Notes: generated by a model not told the origin, from the letters alone. Positions 55,039 to 64,000 are shown, numbered from the stretch's first letter. The stretch is 64,000 nucleotides of DNA from Planctomycetota bacterium (GCA_009691715.1 SIAN01000006.1:84283-148282); one strand, 5' to 3'. Program-made: numbers and translations.

Positions 55039-55075
55039 GACCGGCCCGTCGCACTCTGCGTGCGGCGGGCCGGTC
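55039..55075. terminator. Strong bidirectional terminator hairpin
   Basis: A 16-nt arm with one mismatch (GACCGGCCCGTCGCAC / GTGCGGCGGGCCGGTC) around loop TCTGC, between the convergent FG-GAP and DUF456 genes. Confidence 0.8.
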
Positions 55076-55119
55076 GCATGGACTGGCAGCGCCTCCGCAC
55101 CGACTTCGCAGCGACCGGG

Positions 55120-55803
55120 CTAATCGACCGCCGCCGCCACCGTCAGCGCAATCCAGAGTCCCGTCGTCACCATCAGCTTGACCGCGATCCCGCGCAACCG
55201 CCCCATCGCCGCGCCATGCGCCGGCTTCAGGCTGCCTTCGAGCGTCTGATGCTTGAGCGTCAGCTCCATCACGATCGCGCCGAGCGCGCTGCCGATCACG
55301 CCGCCAACCACGGCTCCGACGATCAGCCCGAACGGCGCACCGACGATCGCGCCGATCAGCCCGCCGACCAGCGCGCCGATCGTGCCGCGCTTGCTGGCGC
55401 CGGCTTTCCTCGCGCCGCTCGCTCCCGCCATGAACTCGAACACCTCGGCCACCACCGCGACCGCCACCGCGAGACCGAGCGTCGTGGTCGAGAACGTTGA
55501 ACTGCCGTCGTCGCGCAGCCAGCGGTCGGACCACTGCAGCGCGCCCGCGAGCAGCAACAGGAGCCAGAGGCCGGGGAGCCCGATCACGGTCAACACGACG
55601 CAGCCGATGCCGAGCACCCAGAACAGCGCCACCAACACGACCTGCAGCACCGCCGTGGTCAGGGTGCCGTGCGGCTCCGCCGTGACGTCGATGACATCAG
55701 GCGGCACCAGAGGCAACACCACCGCCAGCGCCGGCGATGCCAGCACGAACGCGGCCGCCAGCACGACGAGACCCCATCGCGCGCACATCGGCATCCGGAT
55801 CAT
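55120..55803 (-). CDS. DUF456 family membrane protein
   Basis: Protein of 227 residues. A signal-like N-terminus (LVVLAAAFVLASPALA) is followed by hydrophobic helices; VVLTVIGLPGLWLLLLLAG and VAEVFEFMAGASGARKAGASKRGTIGALVGGLIGAIVG are the DUF456 core with its Gly-rich membrane segments. Function unknown. ATG at 55803 gives the shortest sensible start; upstream in-frame starts at 55818 or further would run into a short tandem repeat. Confidence 0.8.
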   Translation of the reverse strand: MIRMPMCARWGLVVLAAAFVLASPALAVVLPLVPPDVIDVTAEPHGTLTTAVLQVVLVALFWVLGIGCVVLTVIGLPGLWLLLLLAGALQWSDRWLRDDGSSTFSTTTLGLAVAVAVVAEVFEFMAGASGARKAGASKRGTIGALVGGLIGAIVGAPFGLIVGAVVGGVIGSALGAIVMELTLKHQTLEGSLKPAHGAAMGRLRGIAVKLMVTTGLWIALTVAAAVD

Positions 55804-55827
55804 TTCGCCCCTCGCCATTCGGCTGCA

Positions 55828-55866
55828 CCACCAACCGCCGCCACCAACCGCCGCCACCAACCGCCG
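55828..55866. repeat. Three tandem copies of a 13-bp unit
   Basis: CCACCAACCGCCG occurs three times in a row, perfectly. It lies in the 68-bp spacer between two minus-strand genes. Confidence 0.8.
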
Positions 55867-55871
55867 CCGCC

Positions 55872-58511
55872 CTACAGCCCGTTCACGAACTCTGCGAACT
55901 TTCCTTCGAAGTCTTTCGCGCTGTTGAACCCGAGCTTGCTCCACGCCTCGCCGGGCGGCTGGCCGCGGTAGTAGGCCGCCAGCATCTTGAGGTAGCCCTT
56001 GCGACCTTCGGCGCCGCAGCGCTGCAGCGCGAAGAACGTCAGCGCGGCCGACTGCGCATAGAAGAGCCCGCGCCGGTCGACCTTCACCTTGGCGAGCGTG
56101 TGGCGCAGGTCGTAGATGCCGAGCGCGCCGCCTTCGAGCCGCGTCCGAAACGTGACCGAGTTGATCGCGAGCAGCAATTCGAGCGGCAAGAGCTGCCCGG
56201 CCTTCGCCGCGGCCGCGGTGATGTCGAGACTCTGCACGGTCGCGTCGTCGAGCGCCTCACCGCGACGCGCCGCCTCGACCGACTGCTCGCCGACGTACTC
56301 AGCGATCCCCTCGACCATCCACGTCCCTGGCAGCGTCGACATCCGCTTCACTTCCTCGATCCAGCGCACGTCGATCCAGTGATGGGTCAGTTCGTGCGCC
56401 ATCGTGCCGTGCAGCGTGCGACCAAGCGGATCGCCGCCGCCCACGTCGTAGTGGGCGAAGAAGCGCGACACCTTTTGGTACGGCACGTAGACGCCGGCCG
56501 ACCATGCGTCCGGCGGTTGGCCATCGGCGAGCTTGTCGGCGAGGTAGTCCGCCTGCGTCGCGTGGAGGCGCACCTCGATCGGAAGCGCGGCGCTCGCCTT
56601 CACCCAGTCCGGCAGCAACCCTTCGAGCGACGCCACTGCCGCCTCACCTCGCGCCAGCGCCGGCCCGACCACGGCCGGATCCTGCTCACGGCTGAACAGC
56701 AGCAGATTGGCCGAACGCAGCCCGAGGGTCCCCTTCGCGAACGCGCTGCCGACGACCCGCTTCCATTGCGGATCATCCTTCGCCAGGAAGCGCGCGCCCG
56801 ACGGCAGCAGCGCGGCGGCCCACTCGGACCAATGCACCGCATTGCCAACTTCGCGCGTCCACGGAAATCCCGCCGGCATCCAAGCCACCAGCCGCGCGCG
56901 ATCGAACGCCTTGCTCGGCAGGAACTCCGTCGAATCACCCGCCAGCACCGTCGCGGCGACAAACTGCCGTCGTGCCGCGCACCATTCGGCCGCTGCGACC
57001 ATCCGAGCGTGGATCACGCCGAGCGCCTGCTGCTCCTCGCTCGCCAACTTGCGCTTCTGCAACTCGGCATTGCCGGCGGTCGAGGTGCTCTTGCCGGCGG
57101 CCTTCGCCGTGAGCTCATCGGCGCGCGCGCGCTCAAGTCCGACCGCCTGCGCCGTCGTGACAATTCGCCGGCACTCGTCCCACAGCTTGAACTCGGCGTA
57201 GCGGTCGAACAGCTTGACCCACGCCTCCTGCTGGTCCGAGCGCAACGCCGCGCGAAACGCCTCGCAGGTGGCGCGCTCGTCGTCCTTCAGCCGTTCCGCG
57301 AGCGCCGCGTCGTCGCTCGGTGCAACCGGTCGCGCGACCGGTCGCGCGACCGATTCCGACTGCGCCGCGGTCGTCGCCTGCGAACCCGCTTCGCTCCAAC
57401 CGACCAGCTCGTTGCCCTTGGTCCGCACCACCGCGCAGCCGTCGATCGTCGGCACCAGCGGGCCCAGCGGCTCGACGCCGGGCAGGCACCAGAGCACGCG
57501 TCCGCTCTCGATCTCGAGCGCCCAGTTGCCGAGAAACAGCACGCCACGCGCACACGAGGGTGTGCCGCGCGCCGCGCCCTTCGGCATCGTCCCCGGTTCG
57601 ACCAGCCGCTGGAACTTCCCCGCCAACGGATCGAGCCCCACCAGCTCGCCGTCGAGCGAGAAGCCGAAGAAGTGTTCGGCGTGCACTACCGGCGGCTCGA
57701 CGAACGGGACGTTGCCACCGCTGCCCGCCGCGAACACGCCGCCCGCATTGAGGCGCCTGGCGAACCAGACATAGACGAAGTCGCTGGACGCGATCGTGCA
57801 CACGACCGTGGTCGAGTGTTCGAGCTCGGGACCGATGCGCTCGATGAGGCCGGAACCGAATCCTTGTTCTTTGCCGGTCGCCGGTGCCGGACCGAGCGTC
57901 AGATCGGCGCGAGTGAAGCGCAGGTTGCCAGCGTCGTCGAGGCGACTTGGCGCGACGAAACGCCAACTGCCGGGCGCGGGGGTTTCGAGGCTCGGCCGCC
58001 CGGATCCCAGTGACAACTTCGCGCGCACCTTGGCTGTGGCGAGGTCGAGGACGCGCCACGGTTGCATCGCGTCGCGGACCAGCACGGTGCCGTCGAGGAC
58101 CATCGCATCGTTGCCGCCGCCGTCGGCAACCGCCTTTTCGGGACGCAAGGAATCGTCCGCCAGGCGGTAGGGCTTGGCTTTCTCTGGATCGACCAGCACG
58201 ACCAGACCGCCGGTCGCGACCAGCGCCGTCGGCTCGGGCCCCTTGTCGAGCGTCTTGCGCGCGACGATGGCGCCGGTGTCGGCGCGCAGCGACAGGATCC
58301 GCCGCTCCTTGCCCTCGCGGACCACGACCACGACGCGTCCGCTGCTGACGATCGGTCCGGCCAGGATCGCGTCGAACTTGTGGCGGAACGCCTCGACCGG
58401 CTCGCCGCGGATCGGCTCGACATCGATGGTCGAGCGGTTGCCAGGACCGCCGTAGCGCTGGTTCCATTCGGTCGACTCGCCGCAAAGCAGCGCGGCCGCG
58501 AGCAAGAGCAC
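55872..58511 (-). CDS. Secreted beta-propeller plus gluzincin-like metallopeptidase
   Basis: Protein of 879 residues from GTG 58511, preceded by a GGAAGGGGGAAG purine-rich site; signal peptide VLLLAAALLCG. Residues 20-400 look like a PQQ/WD-type propeller (RRILSLRADTGAIVARKTL, GELVGLDPLAGKFQRLVEP, WALEIESGRVLWCLPGVEPLG). The C-terminal third carries the zinc motif HGTMAHELTHHW, then TWMVEGIAEYVGE with the likely third ligand, as in gluzincin peptidases. A run of VARPVARPVAPSDD marks the linker. Fusion of these parts is unusual. The frame is open upstream on the opposite side of the DUF1549 gene, which is a shadow. Confidence 0.7.
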   Translation of the reverse strand: MLLLAAALLCGESTEWNQRYGGPGNRSTIDVEPIRGEPVEAFRHKFDAILAGPIVSSGRVVVVVREGKERRILSLRADTGAIVARKTLDKGPEPTALVATGGLVVLVDPEKAKPYRLADDSLRPEKAVADGGGNDAMVLDGTVLVRDAMQPWRVLDLATAKVRAKLSLGSGRPSLETPAPGSWRFVAPSRLDDAGNLRFTRADLTLGPAPATGKEQGFGSGLIERIGPELEHSTTVVCTIASSDFVYVWFARRLNAGGVFAAGSGGNVPFVEPPVVHAEHFFGFSLDGELVGLDPLAGKFQRLVEPGTMPKGAARGTPSCARGVLFLGNWALEIESGRVLWCLPGVEPLGPLVPTIDGCAVVRTKGNELVGWSEAGSQATTAAQSESVARPVARPVAPSDDAALAERLKDDERATCEAFRAALRSDQQEAWVKLFDRYAEFKLWDECRRIVTTAQAVGLERARADELTAKAAGKSTSTAGNAELQKRKLASEEQQALGVIHARMVAAAEWCAARRQFVAATVLAGDSTEFLPSKAFDRARLVAWMPAGFPWTREVGNAVHWSEWAAALLPSGARFLAKDDPQWKRVVGSAFAKGTLGLRSANLLLFSREQDPAVVGPALARGEAAVASLEGLLPDWVKASAALPIEVRLHATQADYLADKLADGQPPDAWSAGVYVPYQKVSRFFAHYDVGGGDPLGRTLHGTMAHELTHHWIDVRWIEEVKRMSTLPGTWMVEGIAEYVGEQSVEAARRGEALDDATVQSLDITAAAAKAGQLLPLELLLAINSVTFRTRLEGGALGIYDLRHTLAKVKVDRRGLFYAQSAALTFFALQRCGAEGRKGYLKMLAAYYRGQPPGEAWSKLGFNSAKDFEGKFAEFVNGL

Positions 58512-58650
58512 GCTTCCCCCTTCCTGCGGCAGCCGGATCTGCGCCGTCGAACCTCGAAACCCCGCCAGGGGGTTGCCGACGCGGTCGCGGCACGTTCCGA
58601 TGGCAGCCGACGAAAACCGCGCGGCCGAGCAGCGGACACGGGAGCCTAGG

Positions 58651-61600
58651 GTGACGGAGCGGCACTGCAAAGCGATTCGCGAGACGAGCCCGGACCGGGG
58701 ACGACGCGCTCGCGCCGCGGCGCCGATGATCCTGCGGGCGATGGTGGTACTGCCCGTGATCGCGCTCGCCGGCACGGTCATGGCAGCGAGTGCGCCGCTC
58801 GCCAGTGCCACAGTCGACGACGACGGCGCCTTCTTCGAGAACGAGATTCGTCCGTTGCTGCACGAAAACTGTGTGAAGTGCCACGGGCCCAAGATGCAGA
58901 AGTCGAAGCTGCGGCTCGACACACCGGCGGGCATCACGCGCGGCGGCGAGCGCGGCGCGCTGTGGGTGGCGGGCAAGCCGGAGTTGAGCCTGATCGTCGA
59001 AGCGCTGGCCTGGACGCGCGAAGATCTGCAGATGCCGCCGCGCGGGAGGCTCGACGACGCGCCGCGCGAGCGGATCGCCGAGTGGATCCGCCGCGGGGCA
59101 CCGATGCCGAGCGGCGAGGCAGCGGGCGAAGGTGACGCGACCCGCTCAGCGCCACCGTTCGACCTCGATTCCCGCAAGCAGCACTGGGCGTGGCAGCCGT
59201 TGGCTCGCGTCGAGCCGCCCGCCGTGCACGACACCGACTGGCCGCGCGACGCCGTCGACCGTTTCGTCCTGGCGAAGCTCGAAGCGACCGGACTCGCACC
59301 GGCGCCTGATGCGGCGCGCGCAACCTGGTTGCGCCGCGTCAGCTTCGATTTGATCGGGCTGCCGCCCACGATCAGCGAGCAGGACGCATTCCTCGGCGAC
59401 GAGCGTTCCGACGCGCGCGAACGCGTCGTCGACCGGCTGCTCGCTTCGCCGCACTTCGGTGAAAAATGGGCGCGCCATTGGCTCGACCTCGCCCGCTACG
59501 CCGACGGTCGCGGCCACGAGTTCGACTTCCCGATCCCGAACGCGTGGGCCTACCGCGACTATCTGGTGCGCGCGTTCGAAGCGGACGTCCCCTACGACCA
59601 GCTGCTGCGTGAGCACGTCGCCGGAGATCAAATCGAGCCGCCGCGCCTCGAACCTGCGAGCGGCGCGAACGAGTCGCTGCTCGCGACCGGCTTCTGGCTG
59701 CTCGGCGAAGCGGTCCACTCGCCGGTCGACATCCGCGGCGACGAGTGCGATCGCGTCGCGAACCAGATCGACACCTTCAGCAAGGCGTTCCTCGGCGTCA
59801 CGCTGGCGTGCGCGCGCTGTCACGACCACAAATTCGACGCGCTGACGCAACACGACTACTACGCGATGAGCAGCTTCCTCGCCGGCGCCAGCGCGCGCCA
59901 GGCGCCGTACGAAGCGGAGCCGGTGAATCGGCGCGTGGCGCAGGAAGTGGCGGATCTGCGCGGGCGGTGGCAGGCGGAGCTGCAACGGGAGCTTGCAACG
60001 ACGCTGCCCGCAAGGCCGCCCGCGCCGCAGCTTGCGTTGCCGATCGAGAAGGTCGCGACGATCGTCGACTTCGCGGCGCCGCGGCCTGGCGACTGGAACC
60101 CTGACGGCGTCGCGTTTGGTGTCGCGCCGCTCGGGGCGGGCGCGCTGCGATTCCGGGCTGACCCGGCGGCGCCGATCGCGGGGGTTGCGCCGATCGGGAT
60201 GGCGGCTCGCGATGCGGCGCTCGACTGGGTGCGACCGGCCGCCGATCGCGAGGTCGACCCGACGCGCGTGCGCCTGCTCGAACCGGGCCGCAGCGCGCGC
60301 ACGCGCAGCTTCGTCCTGCAACACGGTCGGCTGCACTGGCTGGTGCGCGGCAAGGGAATCCTCTACGCATGTGTCGCATCCCATCGAACGCTCGAGGGGC
60401 CGCTGCACACACAGACGTTGATCGAGATCGACACTGGCGGGGCTTGGCGCATCGTGACGCAGGAGATGCACGACTACGTCGGGCTGCGTCTGCACGGCGA
60501 GTTCGGCCTTGCCCCGTTCGACGAGCACGGGAACGCACCCGACTTCGCGGTCGCGGCACTATGGGATGCGGCGCAACCACCTGAGTTGAAGCCGGTCGTG
60601 GACGCGCCGCCCGACTCCGTGCCCGACTCTGCGCCCGACGCGTCGTTGACACAGGCAGCTTCCCCCGACGGCGCGCTCGCCAGGTTCGGCGCCGAGCAGG
60701 CCGCGCTCCTGGCGCAGATGAAGGACGGCTCGCGCGTCGCGCCGGCGTTGCTCGACGGCAGCGCGTTTGACGAGCCGGTGCTGGCCCGTGGCAATTGGCG
60801 CACACCGAGGGAAGCGGCGCCGCGGCGCTTCCTCGAGGCAATCGACGGGCAAGAACCACTCGCCCGCGATGACGTTGGTAGCGGCCGTCTCGCGCTCGCC
60901 GCGCGCATTACCGATCCGACGAATCCGCTGGTGCCACGCGTCGCCGTGAACCGGATCTGGCAGCACCTCTTCGGTCGCGGGCTTGTCACGAGCGTCGATG
61001 ACTTCGGCACGCTCGGCGAGCGGCCGAGCCATCCGGAGCTGCTCGACACGTTGGCGTCGGAGTTCATGGCCGATGGCTGGTCGCAGAAGCGGCTGATTCG
61101 ACGACTCGTGCTGTCGCGCACCTACGCGATGAGCAGCGGCGGTGGCGGCAGTGACGACGCCGAACAAGACGCTGCCGAACTCGATCCGACCAATGCTCTG
61201 CTCCATCAGATGTCGGTCCGCCGCCTCACTGCAGAGCAGTTGCGCGACGCGCTCCTGTTCGCGTCGGGATCGCTCGATCCGAAACGCTTCGGACCGACCG
61301 TACCGACCCACCTCACGCCGTTCATGGACGGACGCGGGCGACCGAGCGACGGGCCGCTCGATGGCGCCGGACGGCGCACGCTCTACCTCGCGGTGAAGCG
61401 CAACTACCTCGACCCGTTCCTGCTCGCCTTCGACTTCCCGAATCCCGCAGCGACCTGCGGACGGCGCACGGTCAGCAACGTGCCGGCCCAATCGCTCGCG
61501 CTGATGAACGGCGAGCTGGTGCAGGAGCTCGCGCGCCGCGCCGCGCAGCGCTCGCTCGCGGGACCGCCAACGACCCCGGCCGCCCGCGTCGAGTCGCTGC

Positions 61601-61767
61601 TGCGCACGGTGTTCGCGCGCCCACCGACCGAATCGGAGCGGCATGCCTCGCTCGCCTGGCTGAATGCGCAGGTCACTGTGCGCGCTGTCCCCTACACCGA
61701 CCCCGCCCTCTGGAGCGACTGGCTGCACGTGCTCTTCTGCGCCAAGTCCTTCCTCTTCCTCGACTGA
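58651..61767 (+). CDS. PSCyt1-DUF1549-DUF1553 cytochrome-like protein
   Basis: Protein of 1038 residues. A signal region (MILRAMVVLPVIALAGTVMA at about 26-45) is followed by a PSCyt1 domain with CVKCH starting at residue 74, a DUF1549 domain (HWAWQPLARVEPP, RRVSFDLIGLPPTISEQDAFL, WARHWLDLARYADGRGHE, CARCHDHKFDALTQHDYYAM), a beta-rich insert, and a C-terminal DUF1553 domain (NRIWQHLFGRGLVTSVDDFGTLGERPSHPELLD; RRTLYLAVKRNYLDPFLLAFDFPNP). This is a planctomycete hallmark protein. GTG at 58651 is preferred because GGGAG lies upstream; ATG at 58726 is the alternative. The DUF1501 partner usually found next to it is absent. Confidence 0.85.
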   Translation: MTERHCKAIRETSPDRGRRARAAAPMILRAMVVLPVIALAGTVMAASAPLASATVDDDGAFFENEIRPLLHENCVKCHGPKMQKSKLRLDTPAGITRGGERGALWVAGKPELSLIVEALAWTREDLQMPPRGRLDDAPRERIAEWIRRGAPMPSGEAAGEGDATRSAPPFDLDSRKQHWAWQPLARVEPPAVHDTDWPRDAVDRFVLAKLEATGLAPAPDAARATWLRRVSFDLIGLPPTISEQDAFLGDERSDARERVVDRLLASPHFGEKWARHWLDLARYADGRGHEFDFPIPNAWAYRDYLVRAFEADVPYDQLLREHVAGDQIEPPRLEPASGANESLLATGFWLLGEAVHSPVDIRGDECDRVANQIDTFSKAFLGVTLACARCHDHKFDALTQHDYYAMSSFLAGASARQAPYEAEPVNRRVAQEVADLRGRWQAELQRELATTLPARPPAPQLALPIEKVATIVDFAAPRPGDWNPDGVAFGVAPLGAGALRFRADPAAPIAGVAPIGMAARDAALDWVRPAADREVDPTRVRLLEPGRSARTRSFVLQHGRLHWLVRGKGILYACVASHRTLEGPLHTQTLIEIDTGGAWRIVTQEMHDYVGLRLHGEFGLAPFDEHGNAPDFAVAALWDAAQPPELKPVVDAPPDSVPDSAPDASLTQAASPDGALARFGAEQAALLAQMKDGSRVAPALLDGSAFDEPVLARGNWRTPREAAPRRFLEAIDGQEPLARDDVGSGRLALAARITDPTNPLVPRVAVNRIWQHLFGRGLVTSVDDFGTLGERPSHPELLDTLASEFMADGWSQKRLIRRLVLSRTYAMSSGGGGSDDAEQDAAELDPTNALLHQMSVRRLTAEQLRDALLFASGSLDPKRFGPTVPTHLTPFMDGRGRPSDGPLDGAGRRTLYLAVKRNYLDPFLLAFDFPNPAATCGRRTVSNVPAQSLALMNGELVQELARRAAQRSLAGPPTTPAARVESLLRTVFARPPTESERHASLAWLNAQVTVRAVPYTDPALWSDWLHVLFCAKSFLFLD

Positions 61768-61845
61768 CCCGAGCGAGCGACATCGGCGACACTCCAATTG
61801 GAAGCATATGTTGCGCCGCACGACAGGCGCATTTGGAGGTTGCTC

Positions 61846-63497
61846 ATGATCCGGATCGTGCTCCTGCTCGCCGCGGTGGTCGTGTTCACGTCGAGTGATG
61901 CGGCCGGCTAGGTCCTGCGCGAACGGCTGCTCGGCACGCCGTACGCACAGTTCGGATCGAGCGTCGCGAGCGTCGGCGATGTCGATCTCGACGGCAGCGA
62001 CGGCTACGCGGTCGGCGAGCCGTTCTATCTGCGGTCGAGCGGCAACTACGAAAGCCGCGTCTCGATCTACAGCGGAGCGAGCGGCACGCTGATCCGAACC
62101 CACGTCGGCAACGCGCACGATTGTCCAGGCATGAACGTGCGCGGCGCCGGCGATGTCGACGGCGATGGCGTGCCCGACATCCTGGTCGGCGCTCCCTGCA
62201 AGATGGCAGGCTTCTTCATCGACGCGGAAATGGCCGTCGTCTACAGCGGCTCGACCGGAAGCGTCATCTGGTCGGTGAGCGGAACCAACGACTTCGAGTA
62301 CGTCGGCGTCTCGGTCGCGCCCGTCGGGGATCTCGACGGCGACGGCCCAGTGAAACGCTGGTCGGCTCTTCCGCCGATTTCTGCTGGGTGATCGACGGCA
62401 CCGGCGCCGTCCTCCACCACCTGCAGGGCGGCCTGCTCTTCGGCTACACAGTGGCCGGCATCGACGACGTCGACGCCGACCTCGTCCCCGATTTCCTCGT
62501 CAGCCAGTCGTGGTACGACGTCTCGAGGAACAAGCCGCGACGCGGCAGAGTCTGGGTCTATTCGGGCGCGACGGCGACGCCGCTCTACACCGTCGTCGGC
62601 ACCACCGACAACGACTACCTCGGCCGCACGCTCTCGCGGCTCGGCGACGTCAACGGAGACTCGATTCCCGACTTCATCGCGGCGTCGTACGTTTCGAGCC
62701 AGACCGCCCCGCAAGCGGGATTGCTGCTGGTGGTGAATGGCAAGGACGGGACGACGCTGCACCAACTCGTCGGCAGCGCGGCGTCGGTGTGGCTCAGCCT
62801 GTCGGTGGCGGCCACCACCGACCTCGATGGGGACGGCTTCCCCGACTACGTGGTCGGAATCCCCGGTGTGCCAACCACCGGAAGCAATGGTCTCGGCGCG
62901 GCGCGCGTCCATTCGGGGGCCAGTGGCGCCCTCCTCCACGACTTCGTCGAGACCACTGTCGGCTCCGCGTTCAACGTCGCGCTCGGCTACAGCGTGGCGA
63001 GCGGCGACTTCAACGACGACGGCAAGCCCGACTTCGTGCTCGGCGACCCACTGTTCGACGACCCATTCGGCGGTGGGCCAGTCGGCGCCGCCGAGATCTA
63101 CCTCGGCTGCCCCGCGTCGTGAACCAACTACGGTTTGGGCTGGCCAGGAACGCTCGGTGTACCGGCGCTGACCGCTCAGAACGATCCCGCCGTCGGTACG
63201 ACGTGCTCCCTCGCTCTCGACAACTCACTCGGCTCCAACACCCCCGCGTTGCTCATCGTCGGCATCGCCCCCGCATCGATCCTGCTTCGATCCGGAGCAA
63301 CCTTGCTCGTGACGCCCCTGACCACCGTGTCGGTCCTGGTCCCTGCGAACGGTCTGATCTACTCCGATGCGAACCCAGACGATCCCGCGCTCTGCTTCCT
63401 CGAGATCTTCCTGCAAGCCGTCGAACTCGACCCCGGCGCCATCGGCAAGCTCTCGTTCACCCCAGGCCTCGAACTCGTGATCGGGTTCGATCTATAG
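61846..63497 (+). pseudogene. Secreted FG-GAP protein, three lesions
   Basis: ATG at 61846 starts a signal peptide (IRIVLLLAAVVVFTSSDAAG) but TAG follows at 61909-61911. The same frame continues VLRERLLGTPYAQFGSSVASVGDVDLDG with FG-GAP repeats (GAGDVDGDGVPDILVGAP). A one-base frame change occurs near 62345-62360, after which SETLVGSSADFCWVIDGTGAVLHHLQG and further repeats continue. TGA at 63120-63122 (after YLGCPAS) then separates the C-terminal domain (TNYGLGWPGTLGVPALTAQNDPAVG) ending at 63497. Three separate lesions make this a pseudogene, or a badly sequenced gene; it lies beside the transposase. The TGA has no SECIS-like hairpin. Confidence 0.85.
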
Positions 63498-63576
63498 AGC
63501 GGCTCATTGACGATTCTCCTGCTGCGCTCGGTCTGTGAGTTCAGCTAGACCAAGAACCAGCGTCCCCAACGTGATT

Positions 63577-63672
63577 CGTTTGGCAAACGCCGACAAATAA
63601 CGAACTCGGAATGCCCCATCGGCGTACCTGTAGTATCGACGACACAGTTCCATCAGAGATGGCATTCCGAGT
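63577..63672. promoter_or_regulatory. Palindromes around the transposase start
   Basis: A 13-bp palindrome CGTTTGGCAAACG at 63577-63589, and a perfect 12-bp inverted repeat ACTCGGAATGCC (63604-63615) / GGCATTCCGAGT (63661-63672) whose right arm covers the first codons of the transposase. They could be operators, an RNA hairpin hiding the start, or part of the IS terminus. Confidence 0.5.
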
Positions 63673-64000
63673 GAAGAACCGAAGCGCGATGCGGGCAGCG
63701 CGGCGCAAGATGCTGTCGCGGCGGCGGGGGCGGTCGGTGGTGCGCCGTCTTTTACGGCGTGACGATGCCGAGCGGCTGGTGCCGGTGCTCAGCGCGAAGG
63801 GGATCGAGTACGAGGTTGCTCGGCGTGGTTGCGCGATCGGTGCGGGCGGGATCGGGCTGGCCGCCGCGATCGACCGCAGGCTTCAGTTGTTGAAGATCCA
63901 CCGGCCGTACCACGAGTCGGACCACGTGCTGAGCCTGGCGTACAACATCCTGGCCGGCGGGACGTGCATCGAGGACCTGGAGCGGTTGCGGGAGGACGAA
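63659..64000 (+). CDS. IS1380-like transposase, N-terminal part (runs off the window)
   Basis: The first 114 codons of an open frame reaching the window end: MAFRVKNRSAMRAARRKML, then AIDRRLQLLKIHRPYHESDHVLSLAYNILAGGTCIEDLERLREDE. The PYHESDHVL-x-x-AYN-x-L-x-GG-x-x-x-EDLE segment is typical of the IS1380 family of DDE transposases; the catalytic residues lie outside the window. ATG at 63659 is inside the right arm of a 12-bp inverted repeat. Confidence 0.8.
   Translation, partial: MAFRVKNRSAMRAARRKMLSRRRGRSVVRRLLRRDDAERLVPVLSAKGIEYEVARRGCAIGAGGIGLAAAIDRRLQLLKIHRPYHESDHVLSLAYNILAGGTCIEDLERLREDE

Noticed and set aside
55828..55866. Three 13-bp repeats as a CRISPR
   Set aside because: Perfect tandem without spacers; simple repeat.
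63120..63122. TGA in the FG-GAP pseudogene as a selenocysteine codon
   Set aside because: No stem-loop with GU in the right window; the gene also has a TAG and a frameshift.
1..64000. Genome-wide reassignment of TGA to a sense codon
   Set aside because: Many intact genes with normal family length end in TGA (for example mfd, dgt and the two SECIS genes themselves), so TGA is a stop except at the special positions.

Overview
This is high-GC DNA with tightly packed genes on both strands. It most likely comes from a member of the Planctomycetota. The evidence is a PSCyt1/DUF1549/DUF1553 protein with haem motifs, a sulfatase, several secreted FG-GAP proteins (two of them CRTAC1/UnbV-like), a multihaem cytochrome fused to TPR repeats, a thioredoxin-PDZ protein, and a secreted FG-GAP protein ending in a 'YGLGWPGTLGVP'-type C-terminal domain. 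No rRNA, tRNA, CRISPR array or phage module was found. Species cannot be read from the sequence.

Layout. 0-7.3 kb: the 3' end of a sulfatase; an M28 peptidase broken by two in-frame stops; an alpha/beta hydrolase; a second decayed gene; then a minus-strand block (HIT protein, esterase, small membrane protein, methyltransferase). 7.3-21.7 kb: housekeeping genes dgt, rnc, mfd and rsgA, together with a serine hydrolase, a DUF4143-type ATPase with a foreign membrane tail, a HEAT/VWA protein, a PPIase-like protein and a membrane glycosyltransferase. 21.9-24.7 kb: an ECF sigma factor translationally coupled to two small membrane proteins, then a GT-B glycosyltransferase. 25-29.5 kb: an M61-like peptidase, a prolyl oligopeptidase and a lipoprotein. 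29.9-34.7 kb: a pentahaem cytochrome-TPR protein followed by a CRTAC1-type lipoprotein. 35-41 kb: an HDOD protein coupled to sthA, a thioredoxin-PDZ candidate selenoprotein and a PHP-type hydrolase. 41-49 kb: a pseudopilin, a zinc-ribbon membrane protein, a glycosidase-like protein, trmL, a LON-domain protein, a DUF885 protein and a second membrane glycosyltransferase. 49-62 kb: a porin-like protein, a lipoprotein, a second candidate selenoprotein (FG-GAP plus TlpA-like), DUF456, a propeller-metallopeptidase and the DUF1549/1553 protein. 62-64 kb: a decayed FG-GAP gene and the start of an IS1380-like transposase.

Most interesting points. (1) Two genes are split by a single in-frame TGA. In both, the TGA is followed at the expected distance by a short perfect or near-perfect hairpin with a GU-containing loop, as expected of a bacterial SECIS. 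One is a thioredoxin-like/PDZ protein with a C-x-x-U motif. The other is a 960-residue FG-GAP lipoprotein with a C-terminal TlpA-like domain, which I do not recognise as a known selenoprotein family. (2) Five intergenic elements of 167-201 bp share internal boxes and CTAG-like flanks. Their terminal inverted repeats differ between copies but stay self-complementary within each copy. (3) Three other genes carry real lesions (TAG stops, frameshifts), so the two SECIS-linked TGAs have to be told apart from genuine decay.
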